A stretch of DNA of 64,000 nucleotides from Herbiconiux sp. L3-i23 (GTDB taxonomy: Bacteria; Actinomycetota; Actinomycetes; Actinomycetales; Microbacteriaceae). Below, piece by piece: positions 31,687 through 40,571 of this stretch (positions are counted from its first letter, which is position 1; every line of letters starts with the position of its first letter). The DNA is taken from positions 2,294,001 through 2,358,000 of the forward strand of contig NZ_AP025737.1 of NCBI RefSeq assembly GCF_023734115.1. The letters are read 5' to 3'. The position numbers and the translations under genes are program-made. The notes under the pieces are model-generated. The model did not search any database. It worked only from the letters and a program-made list of their open reading frames with translations, and was not told the DNA's origin.

Positions 31687-34602
31687 TCAGCCGCCCGCGG
31701 CGATCGCCCGCTCGAGGGCGGCCTGCAGACGGCCGTCGGCCTCTGCGGCGGCCACCAGGTCGTTGGCGGCGTACGCGGCGGCGCGGTCCTGCAGAGCCTG
31801 GTTCGCATCGGCGAGAGCCTGACGCAACTCGGCGGAGACCGCGGTGCCGCCGCCGGTACCCGTGTCGGTTCCGGGGTCGGGCGTATCAGCGCCATCGTCG
31901 GTGCCCGGAGTCGTCTCCGGCACATCCGTGTCACCCGCGTCGGCACCCGAGTCGCCGCCGAACAGCACATCGAGCGCGGCGTCGAGCGTGTCCTCGAACG
32001 CGACCCGGTCGCCGAACGACACCAGCACGCGACGCAGCAGGGGCAGCTGCGTCTCACCGCTCGACTGCACGTACACCGGCTGCACGTAGAGCAGACCGCC
32101 ACCGACCGGCAGGGTCAGCAGGTTGCCCTGGACCACATCGGATCCACCCTGGCGGAGCAGGTTCAGCTCGTTCGCGACATTCGTGTCGGAGTTGAACGTG
32201 TTCTGCACCTGACCGGGGCCGGGGACGGTGTCGTCCTTCGGGAGCTCGAGCAGGGTGAGCTTGCCGTAGTTCGCGGACTTCTCCCCCGCCGTGCCGCCGG
32301 CATCCGAGTCGACCGCGAGATAACCGGTCAGAACGCTCTGACCACCGGCGTTGCCCTGACGCGGAATGTACGTCGAATACAGCGAGTACGACGGCGCCTC
32401 CGTGCCCGGCACCTGCATGGTCAGGTAGTACGGCGGCTGCAGCACGTCGGTGGTCGACGGCTGAGTCGGGTCTGCCGGCGTGCGCCAGGCGTCGTCCGCC
32501 TGGTACCAGGAGCCAGCGTCGGTCACGTGGTACGTGCCGAGGATGGCGCGCTGCACCTTGAACAGGTCCTGCGGGTAGCGGACGTGGCTCATCAGCTCGG
32601 CCGACATCTCCGTCATCGGGGTGAGCGTCGTCGGGAACACCTTCTGCCACGATTGGATGACCGGGTCGTTCTCGTCCCAGACGAACAGCTCGACCGAACC
32701 GTCGTACGCGTCGACCGTGGCCTTCACCGAGTTGCGGATGTAGTTCACGTCATCCACCGCGTAGCTCGGCGTCGGGGTGAAGCTGTCTGCGATCGCATCG
32801 GACAGGCTCTGCACCCGCGAGTACGGGTACGACGAGGCGGTCGTGTACGCGTCGACGACCCACTTGAGGCGCCCGTCGACAACGGTCGGGTAGGCGTCCG
32901 AATCGATCGTCAGGTACGGGGCGACCTTCTGCACGCGCTCACGCGGGTCGCGGTCGTAGAGGATCTGCGAGTCGCTGTTCACCGCGTCCGACAGGAAGAT
33001 CTGCTCGGACTGGAACTTCAGCGCGTAGATCAGCTTGTTGAACCAGTTGCCGACCGAGGGGCCGCCCTCGCCGTCGAAGGTCGTGTAGACCTGCGAGTCC
33101 TCGCCGCCGCCCGACGGGTAGTCGAGCTCGATCGGGTCGTCGCTCGCCGGAGCGCCGACGATCGAGTAGGCGGGCGAGTTCTCGCCGAAGTACACGCGGG
33201 GCTCGAACTCGCCGAGCTCACCGGTCGACGGGATGTCCGACTCGAGGAAGACCGGCTGGCCGTCCGACGAGCGCTGGTTGCCGAACGCCGCGACCATGCC
33301 GTAGCCGTGCGTGTAGACGACGGTGCGGTTGTACCAGGTCTGCGAGTCACCGAGACCCTCCTGGTTGAGCTCGCGCACCGCGACGACCGCGTCGGTCGTC
33401 TGACCGTCGAGCTCGTACCGGTCGACGTCGAGGTCGGCGGGGAAGGCGTAGTACTGGCGGAAACGCTGCAGCTGGTTGAACGACGGCGACACGACCGCGG
33501 GGTCGAGAATGCGGATGTTCGCCGTCGTCTCGGCATCGGCGCGCAGGGCGCCGGGCTCGGCGTCGGTGGTCGCCTCGTAAGGCACCGTCTCGATGTCGGC
33601 GACACCGTATGCCTCGCGGGTCATGTCGATGTTGCGCTGAATGTAGGGGCGCTCGAGCGAGAGCTCGGACGGCTGCACCTGGAAGCGCTGCACGACCCAC
33701 GGAGCGAGCGAACCGATCACGAGGCTCGACACGATGAGGAGCGCGGTGCCGATCACGGGGAGACGCCAGCGGCCGATGACGGCGGTGACGACGAACAGCA
33801 CCGCGACGACGAGGGCGATGCCCGCGATGATCTGGCGACCCGGGATGACGGCGTTGACGTCGGTGTAGCTCGCACCGGTGATGAGATCGCCGGCGGTGGA
33901 GAGGGTCACGTACTGGTCGAGCCAGATGCTGACCGCCTGCAGCGCCACGTAGATCGCGGCGGTGATGGCGATCTGGATGCGCGCCGCCTTCGCGAACCGC
34001 ACCTCACGGCCGGCGACGCGGATCGCGCCGTACAGGTACGAGGTGGCGAGCCCGATCAGGCCGGCGACGAGCACGACGGCCGAGGCGAAGCCCACGACGC
34101 CGTGGATGAACGGCAGCTCGAACAGATAGAAGGAGATGTCGAGACCGAACTGCGGGTCGGTCTCCCCTGTCGGCGTGCGGTTGAAGTACAGCAGCGCTGT
34201 CTGCCAGCGCGTCGCCGCGGACACGCCCGCGAAGAGGCCGATCACGATCGGAACGCCGAAAGTGGCGAGGCGGCGCAGCGGCTCGATGGCCTGCTGGTAG
34301 CGGTCGAGCTGGGCGCCAGGACGGGCATACACCGGCCGGAACCGGTAGGCGAAGAAGATGCTGAGGAAGATCGGCACCGCCATCCCCAGGAAGCCGATCA
34401 CGAAAAGCGCGACGCCCGAGCCCCATTCGGTGAACAGCACCTGTCGGAAACCGAGCTGGTCGTACCAGAGGACGTCGGCGTAAAGGCCGGCGAAGATGAA
34501 GAACCCGACGAGCAGCGCGGCCACGATGGCAGCGGTGATTGCGAGAGCAGAGCGATTACGGCGGCGGGGCGCGGCGGCGGCAGAGGTCGTCACGAGCGGC
34601 AT
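31687..34602 (-). CDS. UPF0182 family large membrane protein
   Basis: A 971-residue member of the conserved actinobacterial UPF0182 family (M. tuberculosis Rv3193c is of similar size). About seven transmembrane helices occupy residues ~20-310 (ALAITAAIVAALLVGFFIFA, then GVALFVIGFLGMAVPIFLSI, and others). A ~550-residue extracytoplasmic domain follows, with conserved pieces such as ERPYIQRNIDMTREAYGV and NRTVVYTHGYGMVAAFGN. The C-terminus has an acidic Asp/Thr/Gly/Pro-rich linker (residues ~880-915) before a helical tail. Function is not established in any species known to me. Downstream genes are not coupled, and the YlbL-like protease gene lies just upstream in the same direction. Confidence 0.9.
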   Translation of the reverse strand: MPLVTTSAAAAPRRRNRSALAITAAIVAALLVGFFIFAGLYADVLWYDQLGFRQVLFTEWGSGVALFVIGFLGMAVPIFLSIFFAYRFRPVYARPGAQLDRYQQAIEPLRRLATFGVPIVIGLFAGVSAATRWQTALLYFNRTPTGETDPQFGLDISFYLFELPFIHGVVGFASAVVLVAGLIGLATSYLYGAIRVAGREVRFAKAARIQIAITAAIYVALQAVSIWLDQYVTLSTAGDLITGASYTDVNAVIPGRQIIAGIALVVAVLFVVTAVIGRWRLPVIGTALLIVSSLVIGSLAPWVVQRFQVQPSELSLERPYIQRNIDMTREAYGVADIETVPYEATTDAEPGALRADAETTANIRILDPAVVSPSFNQLQRFRQYYAFPADLDVDRYELDGQTTDAVVAVRELNQEGLGDSQTWYNRTVVYTHGYGMVAAFGNQRSSDGQPVFLESDIPSTGELGEFEPRVYFGENSPAYSIVGAPASDDPIELDYPSGGGEDSQVYTTFDGEGGPSVGNWFNKLIYALKFQSEQIFLSDAVNSDSQILYDRDPRERVQKVAPYLTIDSDAYPTVVDGRLKWVVDAYTTASSYPYSRVQSLSDAIADSFTPTPSYAVDDVNYIRNSVKATVDAYDGSVELFVWDENDPVIQSWQKVFPTTLTPMTEMSAELMSHVRYPQDLFKVQRAILGTYHVTDAGSWYQADDAWRTPADPTQPSTTDVLQPPYYLTMQVPGTEAPSYSLYSTYIPRQGNAGGQSVLTGYLAVDSDAGGTAGEKSANYGKLTLLELPKDDTVPGPGQVQNTFNSDTNVANELNLLRQGGSDVVQGNLLTLPVGGGLLYVQPVYVQSSGETQLPLLRRVLVSFGDRVAFEDTLDAALDVLFGGDSGADAGDTDVPETTPGTDDGADTPDPGTDTGTGGGTAVSAELRQALADANQALQDRAAAYAANDLVAAAEADGRLQAALERAIAAGG

Positions 34603-34722
34603 CCTACCCGCGCGATCAATGAGCGAAGCTTGGGAGCGGTCCGGGAACGGCCTTCGCGGCCGTAGTTCTCTGACAGCTCAATCGCGCGAGCTATACACGC
34701 CTCGGCGGAGCGGGATCCGCGG

Positions 34723-35850
34723 TCAGCCGGCCGTACAGGTCGGCAGCGTCGACGCGTCCCCGCCCGCGGCGACCAGCTCGATGGCGGCGATGGCGTCGTC
34801 GAGGTCGCCGACGGCGACCACATCCATGCCGCTCGGCACGTGACCGACGACCTCGTCGCAGTTGTCCTCGGGGGCCAGGAACAGGCTGGCGCCCGCCCTT
34901 TCCGCGCCGTACAGCTTCTGCCGGATGCCGCCGATGGGCCCGACGGTCCCCTCGGCGTCGATGGTCCCGGTGCCCGCGATAGAGAGGCCGCCGGTCAGCT
35001 GCCCTTCGGTCAGGGTGTCGTAGATGCCGAGCGCGAACATCATGCCGGCGCTCGGCCCGCCGACGTCGGGGAGCTCGATCTCGACGTCGAACGGGAAGGT
35101 GTAGTCGACCTGCACCGACACCCCCAGCGCGACGACGCCGTTGTAATCGGCAGGTGTCACCTCCACCGTCATCGGGTCGCCGTCGCGCAGCACGCCGATC
35201 TCGGCAGGACCATCCGTTCCGTGCGCTTCGAGTTTCTCGCGGAGGTCGGTGAGGCCGGACACGGGGTCGCCGTCGAGGCTCGTGATCACGTCGCCGGTCT
35301 CGAGCACCCCCTCCGCTGGCGAGTCCTGCAGGAAGGCCGCGACCGACACAGTGCGCGGGATGTCGTATCCGAGCTCGGTGAGCGCCGCCGCGATCGCCTC
35401 CTGCTGCGAGTTGCGCATCTGGATCTGGCTCTGCTCCCGCTGCTGCTCCGTCGTGGTGCCCGCGGGGTAGACGGCCTCGAGGGGCTGCACCGACCGGCTG
35501 GGGTCGAACCAGGACACCGCGACCTCGAAGAGGTTCGCCGGGCGGCTCGGCGACCCGAGCACCGAGACGGTAAGCAGGTCGAGCGACCCCGAGGTGGGGA
35601 AGGTTTCGGCGTCGGGAATGCTGATCAGCGGGGTCTCGTCCTCGCCGACCGTCCCCAACGTGTCGTAGACCGGGCCCGGCGTCTCGATGACGTAGGGCGA
35701 CGGCGCGAAGGCGAGCGCCAGCACGATGACGAGCGACACGGAGACGAGCAGCCAGCCCAGCCAGCTGCGCCGCTCACGACGGGTGTCGGCCCCGTCGTCG
35801 GGCTCGTCCGTCGCGACGGGCTCGATCCGGTCGCCGGTGAAGAAGGTCAC
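34723..35850 (-). CDS. Membrane-anchored PDZ and Lon-like (S16) protease, YlbL family
   Basis: A 375-residue protein. One N-terminal membrane anchor (LGWLLVSVSLVIVLALAFAP) is followed by a conserved extracytoplasmic region with FPTSGSLDLLTVSVLGSPSR, a PDZ domain (VLETGDVITSLDGDPVSGLT), and a Lon protease domain. The catalytic Ser is in DVGGPSAGMMFALGIYDTL and the partner Lys in GGIRQKLYGAERAGA, giving an intact Ser-Lys dyad. Family members lack the ATPase and act outside the membrane. M. tuberculosis Rv3194c is the likely counterpart, also beside UPF0182. A 120-bp gap separates it from the UPF0182 gene. Confidence 0.9.
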   Translation of the reverse strand: MTFFTGDRIEPVATDEPDDGADTRRERRSWLGWLLVSVSLVIVLALAFAPSPYVIETPGPVYDTLGTVGEDETPLISIPDAETFPTSGSLDLLTVSVLGSPSRPANLFEVAVSWFDPSRSVQPLEAVYPAGTTTEQQREQSQIQMRNSQQEAIAAALTELGYDIPRTVSVAAFLQDSPAEGVLETGDVITSLDGDPVSGLTDLREKLEAHGTDGPAEIGVLRDGDPMTVEVTPADYNGVVALGVSVQVDYTFPFDVEIELPDVGGPSAGMMFALGIYDTLTEGQLTGGLSIAGTGTIDAEGTVGPIGGIRQKLYGAERAGASLFLAPEDNCDEVVGHVPSGMDVVAVGDLDDAIAAIELVAAGGDASTLPTCTAG

Positions 35851-36082
35851 GCTCTGTCGTCATTTCCGCCGCGGGTGGGCTTGTCATCGGTGCGACCGCT
35901 GACCGGTCGTGTTCGCGGCGGGCAGAAGCCCGGGCCGCCGTTACCGCAGTCTTCTCATCACTGCGCGCATTACCGTAGATTCTGCGGCTTCCGGGCTGGA
36001 TGTGTCCCGCGCGAACCGCTAGAACACCGCGATTAGCCTCCCGCGCCGCGGGCGGAGCCGCGACGAGGCGAGAGGAACCGCC

Positions 36083-37426
36083 ATGGCAGAGCCGTTCGAC
36101 AGCTCGGCAGGCCGCGAACCCGACGACGAGCTGCGCGAGATGATCCGCAAGCTGCTCTCGGGCGAAGGCGGCATCGACGCGTCCGCGATCGCCGGCGCCG
36201 CAGGGCTGCCCTCCGACCCGGCCGCGATGGCGGGGCTCATCGCGCAACTGCAGAACGCGGTGGCCAGCTCGTCGGGCGGCATCAACTGGAAGTTGGCCGC
36301 CGATCAGGCGACCACGCTCGCCCGCAGCACGAGCCTCACCCCCACGGATCAGCAGCGCCACGAGTTCGACAGCGCGCTCGGCGTCGCCGGACTCTGGCTC
36401 GACGAGGTCACCGAGATCTCCGAACTGCCGACCACTCCCCGCCTCCTCAGCCGAGCCGAGTGGGTCGAGCAGACGATGCCGTTGTGGAGCCAGCTCGCCG
36501 AACCGGTCGCGGTCAGCATCACCGACGCCCTCACCGAGATGACCCGCGATCAGCTGCCCGAAGAGATGTCCGGGATGCTGGGCGGTGACGCCGGCGGGCT
36601 GCTCCGCGGCGTCGGCGGCACCCTCTTCGCCGTGCAACTCGGTCAGGTCGTCGCGCAGCTCGGCACCGAGGTCGTCTCGGGCGGGGACATCGGCATTCCT
36701 CTTCTCGAGGACCGCGCGGCGCTGCTGCCGCAGAACGTGCAGGCCTTCGCCGAGGGCCTCGACATTCCCGCCGATCAGATCGCCCTGTATCTGTCCGTGC
36801 GGGAGCTCGCCCACGCGCGACTGTTCCGTCACGCGCGCTGGCTGCGCGCCGGGCTGATCACCTCGATCACCGAGTTCGCGCACGGCATCAGCATCGACCT
36901 CGGCTCGTTCGAGGATGCGCTGTCGGATCTCGACCCGACGAACCCGGAGCAGCTGCGCGAGGCGCTGATGTCCGGCCGATTCATTCCGCCTCGCTCGCCC
37001 GAGCAGGAGGTCGCGCTCGGACGCCTCGAGACGATGCTCGCGCTCGTCGAGGGCTGGGTCGACGTGGTGACCGCCGCTGCGACCGCCCGCCTTCCAAAGA
37101 GCGATGCCGTGGCCGAGACGGTGCGCCGTCGCCGCGCGGCGGGCGGTCCTGCGGAGTCGGCGTTCGCGTCGCTGGTGGGGCTCGAGCTGCGGCCGCGTCG
37201 TCTGCGCGAGGCGGCGGCGATGTGGCAGCTCATCGGCGACCGTCTGGGCGCCGAGAAGCGCGATTCGCTGTGGTCGCACCCCGACCTGCTGCCGACGGCC
37301 GCCGACATCGACGACCCCGAGGCCCTCATCGCCCGCCTGTCGGCTCCGTCGACGGAATCGGACGACATCGACAAGGCGTTGGAAGACCTCCTGAACGACG
37401 AGGGCGACCGCCCCAAGGAATCCTGA
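36083..37426 (+). CDS. DUF2342 'zinc-dependent metalloprotease'-like protein
   Basis: A 447-residue conserved actinobacterial protein annotated in databases as a putative hydrolase or zinc metalloprotease (compare Rv3195). The region usually cited as the HExxH site reads LSVRELAHARLFRHARWLRA here, with Arg-Glu-Leu-Ala-His, so the first metal His is absent. The N-terminus is helical with an acidic start, and GGDAGGLLRGVGGTLFAVQL is a glycine-rich segment. The ribosome site GAGAGGAACC precedes the ATG. It is divergent from the YlbL gene across a 232-bp promoter gap in which I see no repeat. An 82-nt palindrome follows its stop. Confidence 0.82.
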   Translation: MAEPFDSSAGREPDDELREMIRKLLSGEGGIDASAIAGAAGLPSDPAAMAGLIAQLQNAVASSSGGINWKLAADQATTLARSTSLTPTDQQRHEFDSALGVAGLWLDEVTEISELPTTPRLLSRAEWVEQTMPLWSQLAEPVAVSITDALTEMTRDQLPEEMSGMLGGDAGGLLRGVGGTLFAVQLGQVVAQLGTEVVSGGDIGIPLLEDRAALLPQNVQAFAEGLDIPADQIALYLSVRELAHARLFRHARWLRAGLITSITEFAHGISIDLGSFEDALSDLDPTNPEQLREALMSGRFIPPRSPEQEVALGRLETMLALVEGWVDVVTAAATARLPKSDAVAETVRRRRAAGGPAESAFASLVGLELRPRRLREAAAMWQLIGDRLGAEKRDSLWSHPDLLPTAADIDDPEALIARLSAPSTESDDIDKALEDLLNDEGDRPKES

Positions 37427-37434
37427 CCCCACTT

Positions 37435-37516
37435 ACCCCTGCGAGCGCGGTGTGTTGCTGCAAGCGCGGGTGTTTGAACACCCGCGCTCGTAGCAACACA
37501 CCGCGCTCGCGGGGGT
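37435..37516. terminator. 82-nt near-perfect palindrome between convergent genes
   Basis: Two 40-nt arms with about three mismatches flank a 2-nt TG loop. The outer part, GCGAGCGCGGTGTGTTGCT, and inner part, AGCGCGGGTGTT, are repeated inverted. It fills the whole gap between DUF2342 and the convergent ABC ATPase gene and probably terminates both transcripts. Confidence 0.7.
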
Positions 37517-37524
37517 GATGAGAG

Positions 37525-39198
37525 TCAGGCGGCGGTGAGGCCCGTCAGCTTGCCGCGCTCGGCTCGCGTCAGGGGCGGGATGCTCGCCAGCAGCGTCTTC
37601 GTGTAGTCGTGCTGGGGGCGGTCGAAGATCTGCTCCACGTCGCCCGTCTCGACCGCCTCGCCGTGGTACATCACCAGCACCCGGTGGGCGAGGTTGCGCA
37701 CCACCGAGAGGTCGTGCGAGATGAAGAGGATGCTGAGCCCCAGCCGGTCCTGGATGTCGACGAGCAGATCGACGACCTGCGCCTGGATGGTCACATCGAG
37801 CGCAGAGACGGGCTCGTCGCAGACCAGCACGTCGGGGTCGCGCATCAGCGACCGGGCGATACCGATGCGCTGACGCTGGCCACCCGAGAACTGGTGTGGG
37901 AAGCGCTCCATCATGTCGGGCTTCAACCCGACGAGCTCGAGCAGCTCGGCCACCCGGTCGCGACGCGACGCGGCCGTGCCGATGCGGGCCACCGCGTGCG
38001 GCTCGGCGATGACATCGCGCACCCGCATCCGCGGGTCGAGCGACGTGTAGGGGTCTTGAAAGACCATCTGCACGCCCGCCTGCGCACCGGGACGACGACC
38101 GCGGGTGCGGCGCGTGACGTCCTGACCGCGATACATCACGGTGCCCGCATCAGCGCTCTCGAGGCCCACCACCATGCGGGCGAGAGTCGACTTGCCGCTG
38201 CCCGACTCCCCCACGATGCCGAGGGTCTCGCCGCGACGCAGCACGAGGTCGACGTTGTCGACGGCGCGGGTGACGGTGCGGTTGAACGCCGAGCCGGTGG
38301 TGAAGGTGCGGGCGAGACCGGTGACGGTGAGCACCGGCTCCTCGGCGGCGATCGCCGGCTCGAGCACGCGCGCGGGCTCGGGGTGCGGCGCCGAACCGAG
38401 CAGCTTCTGCGTGTACGGCTCCTCGGCGGTCGCGAAGATGCGGTCGGCGTCGCCCTGCTCGACGACGTGCCCGTTGTGCATGACGACGAGACGGTCGGCG
38501 ACCTCGGTGACCACGCCGATGTCGTGGGTGATGAGGAGGACGCCCATGTCGAGGCGACCGCGCAGGTCGTGCAGCAGACGCAGGATCTGCGCCTGCACCG
38601 TCACATCGAGCGCGGTCGTGGGCTCGTCGGCGATGAGGAGCTTCGGCTCGAGCGCGATCGCCATGGCGATGAGGATGCGCTGACGCATGCCGCCGGAGAA
38701 CTGGTGCGGGTAGTCGTCCACCCGGGTCTGCGGAGAGGCGATGCCGACGAGGTCGAGCAGCTCGATCGCCTTCGCGCGCGCCGCCTTGCGGCCGAGCCCG
38801 CGGTGCACGCGGAAGATCTCGCCGATCTGGTCGCCGATCGAGAGCACCGGGTTCAGCGACGACAGCGCGTCCTGCAGCACCATGCTCATCGACTCGCCGC
38901 GCAGCTTGCGGCGCTGCTCCTCGGTGAGCGAGAGCAGCGAGACGCCGTCGAGGTCGAGCGTGTCGGCCTTCACGACGGCGGCCTCGTCCTGGATGCCCAT
39001 GATGGCGCGGGCGGTCACGGTCTTGCCCGAGCCCGACTCGCCGAGGAGGGCCACCAGCTCGCCCGCACGCACGTCGAGGTCGAGCCCCATCACGGTCGGC
39101 GTGTAGCCGGACGCGTTCTGGAAGCCGATGTCGAGCCCGCGCACGCTGAGCACGGGCGAGCCGGTGTCCTTCTTGTTCTGCACGAGTCCATTGTGCAC
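37525..39198 (-). CDS. Dipeptide/oligopeptide ABC transporter ATPase with two fused nucleotide-binding domains (DppD-DppF type)
   Basis: A 557-residue double ATPase. Domain 1 (residues ~15-270) has Walker A GESGSGKTVTARAIMG, signature FSGGMRQRILIAMAIA and Walker B KLLIADEPTTALDV. Domain 2 (residues ~290-550) has Walker A GESGSGKSTLARMV, signature FSGGQRQRIGIARSL and Walker B VLVCDEPVSALDV. Each carries the oligopeptide-type C-terminal extension, for example YTQKLLGSAPHPEPAR and YTKTLLASIPPLTR. It powers the DppBC-type permeases at 42218-44079, which otherwise lack an ATPase. The start is a GTG at 39198, just inside the divergent promoter that carries the 20-bp inverted repeat. Confidence 0.94.
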   Translation of the reverse strand: MHNGLVQNKKDTGSPVLSVRGLDIGFQNASGYTPTVMGLDLDVRAGELVALLGESGSGKTVTARAIMGIQDEAAVVKADTLDLDGVSLLSLTEEQRRKLRGESMSMVLQDALSSLNPVLSIGDQIGEIFRVHRGLGRKAARAKAIELLDLVGIASPQTRVDDYPHQFSGGMRQRILIAMAIALEPKLLIADEPTTALDVTVQAQILRLLHDLRGRLDMGVLLITHDIGVVTEVADRLVVMHNGHVVEQGDADRIFATAEEPYTQKLLGSAPHPEPARVLEPAIAAEEPVLTVTGLARTFTTGSAFNRTVTRAVDNVDLVLRRGETLGIVGESGSGKSTLARMVVGLESADAGTVMYRGQDVTRRTRGRRPGAQAGVQMVFQDPYTSLDPRMRVRDVIAEPHAVARIGTAASRRDRVAELLELVGLKPDMMERFPHQFSGGQRQRIGIARSLMRDPDVLVCDEPVSALDVTIQAQVVDLLVDIQDRLGLSILFISHDLSVVRNLAHRVLVMYHGEAVETGDVEQIFDRPQHDYTKTLLASIPPLTRAERGKLTGLTAA

Positions 39199-39214
39199 GG
39201 GATTCCACGCCGGA

Positions 39215-39234
39215 ATGTTTCAGTTGTGAAACAT
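39215..39234. promoter_or_regulatory. 20-bp perfect inverted repeat, operator in the divergent promoter
   Basis: ATGTTTCA-GTTG-TGAAACAT is an AT-rich perfect palindrome in otherwise GC-rich DNA. It lies 17 bp from the ATPase start and 129 bp from the dipeptidase start. TTGACT (39259-39264) is a possible -35 for the rightward operon. A regulator gene of Lrp/AsnC type closes that operon and is the first candidate to bind here. Confidence 0.65.
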
Positions 39235-39362
39235 CTCTGCCGAAATCACCCACTGACATTGACTTCAGCGCCGGTCTTGGAGGACTCTCTCCTAAGCGAT
39301 GCCGATGACGCCTGCTCGAAACGACGCCCGAGGCCGCTGAACGCACTACGAATGGAGAAACC

Positions 39363-40571
39363 GTGCTCGAACCAGCAGAGCGCTACACCGGCTACACGGC
39401 CTACGACTACCTCGAGAAGGGCGTGGACTTCCGCGCCTTCGAATACGCCAAGCAGCTCGGCCGCGTGCCCGAGTACGCCGGTCTCGAGCTGACCACCGAG
39501 CAGGCCGAGCGTTCGAAGCGCCTCCTGCAGAACGAGACGGTCATCTCGCTGCACGAGCACGTGCAGGTCTTCCCCGAGGACATGGGCCAGCTGCGCGACC
39601 ACATCCGCACCGGCCGCGAACCTACCGGCTACGAGGGCCTGTCCCGCTCCGGCCTCACCGCCGTCTTCGACAACGGCATGGACGGCACCTGCTGCATCTC
39701 GAGCGACGCAGGCTGGAAGTACCAGGACGTACTGCACGACCTCGGTATGCGCATGGCCGACATCGCCCACCAGGACTACGTCATCAAGGGTGAGAGCATC
39801 AAGGACATCGAGTACGCGAAGGAGACGGGTCGCATCGCCCACATCTTCGCCCTCGAGGCCGCGACCCCGATCGAGAACGAACTCGACCGTCTCGACATCC
39901 TCTACGGCTTCGGCGTCCGCCAGATGGGCATCGCCTACTCCGAGGCGAACTACCTCGGCAGCGGCCTCAAGGAGCGCGGCGACGGCGGCCTCACCTACTT
40001 CGGTGAGCGTGCGGTTGCCCGCATGAACAAGCTCGGCATCGCGATCGACATCTCCCACTCGGGCGACCGCACCTGCCTCGACGTCATCAAGGCATCGACG
40101 AAGCCCGTCTTCATCACCCACGCCGGTGCGCGCGGCCTGTGGCCGACCAACCGCATGAAGACCGACGAGACCATCATCGAGACCGCCAAGCGCGGCGGCG
40201 TCATCGGCATCGAGGCGGCCCCGCACACCACGCTGTCGCCCGAGCACCCACTGCACTCGCTCGAGTCGGTCATGGACCACTTCAAGTACTGCGTCGACCT
40301 GGTCGGCATCGACCACGTCAGCTTCGGCCCCGACACCCTGTACGGCGACCACGTGGGACTCCACCACGCCTTCGCCGCGCAGCTCTCGATCGGCCAGGCT
40401 CACGGTCACGTCGACTACGAAGAGGTTCCCTACGTCGACGGCGTCGAGAACCCGACCGAGGCGATGGCGAACATCATCAGCTGGCTGGTCAAGCACGACT
40501 ACTCCGACGACGAAATCCGCAAGGTCGTCGGTGGCAACACCATGCGGGTCCTTGAGGAGGTTTGGGTCTAA
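39363..40571 (+). CDS. Membrane dipeptidase-like M19 metallopeptidase
   Basis: A 402-residue M19 (renal dipeptidase-like) zinc peptidase of the amidohydrolase superfamily. Visible family marks include NETVISLHEHVQVFPED near the N-terminus (HEH in place of the usual DGHND), HIFALEAATPIENELDRL with the bridging Glu, IAIDISHSGDRT, KPVFITHAGARGL, and DLVGIDHVSFGPD. It splits dipeptides, including L-D forms in some members. No signal peptide is present, so it acts on imported dipeptides. The GTG start follows GGAGA. Its TAA overlaps the next ATG by one base. Confidence 0.85.
   Translation: MLEPAERYTGYTAYDYLEKGVDFRAFEYAKQLGRVPEYAGLELTTEQAERSKRLLQNETVISLHEHVQVFPEDMGQLRDHIRTGREPTGYEGLSRSGLTAVFDNGMDGTCCISSDAGWKYQDVLHDLGMRMADIAHQDYVIKGESIKDIEYAKETGRIAHIFALEAATPIENELDRLDILYGFGVRQMGIAYSEANYLGSGLKERGDGGLTYFGERAVARMNKLGIAIDISHSGDRTCLDVIKASTKPVFITHAGARGLWPTNRMKTDETIIETAKRGGVIGIEAAPHTTLSPEHPLHSLESVMDHFKYCVDLVGIDHVSFGPDTLYGDHVGLHHAFAAQLSIGQAHGHVDYEEVPYVDGVENPTEAMANIISWLVKHDYSDDEIRKVVGGNTMRVLEEVWV

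Noticed and set aside
31579-34665. A 1028-codon open frame on the plus strand, antisense to the UPF0182 gene
   Set aside because: It is a GC-skew shadow: the translation is His/Arg/Val-rich with no family match, while the opposite strand encodes a full UPF0182 protein.
37609-39492. A 627-codon plus-strand frame opposite the two-domain peptide ATPase
   Set aside because: It is a shadow of the ATPase; the residues are repetitive His/Asp/Val and no motif is present.
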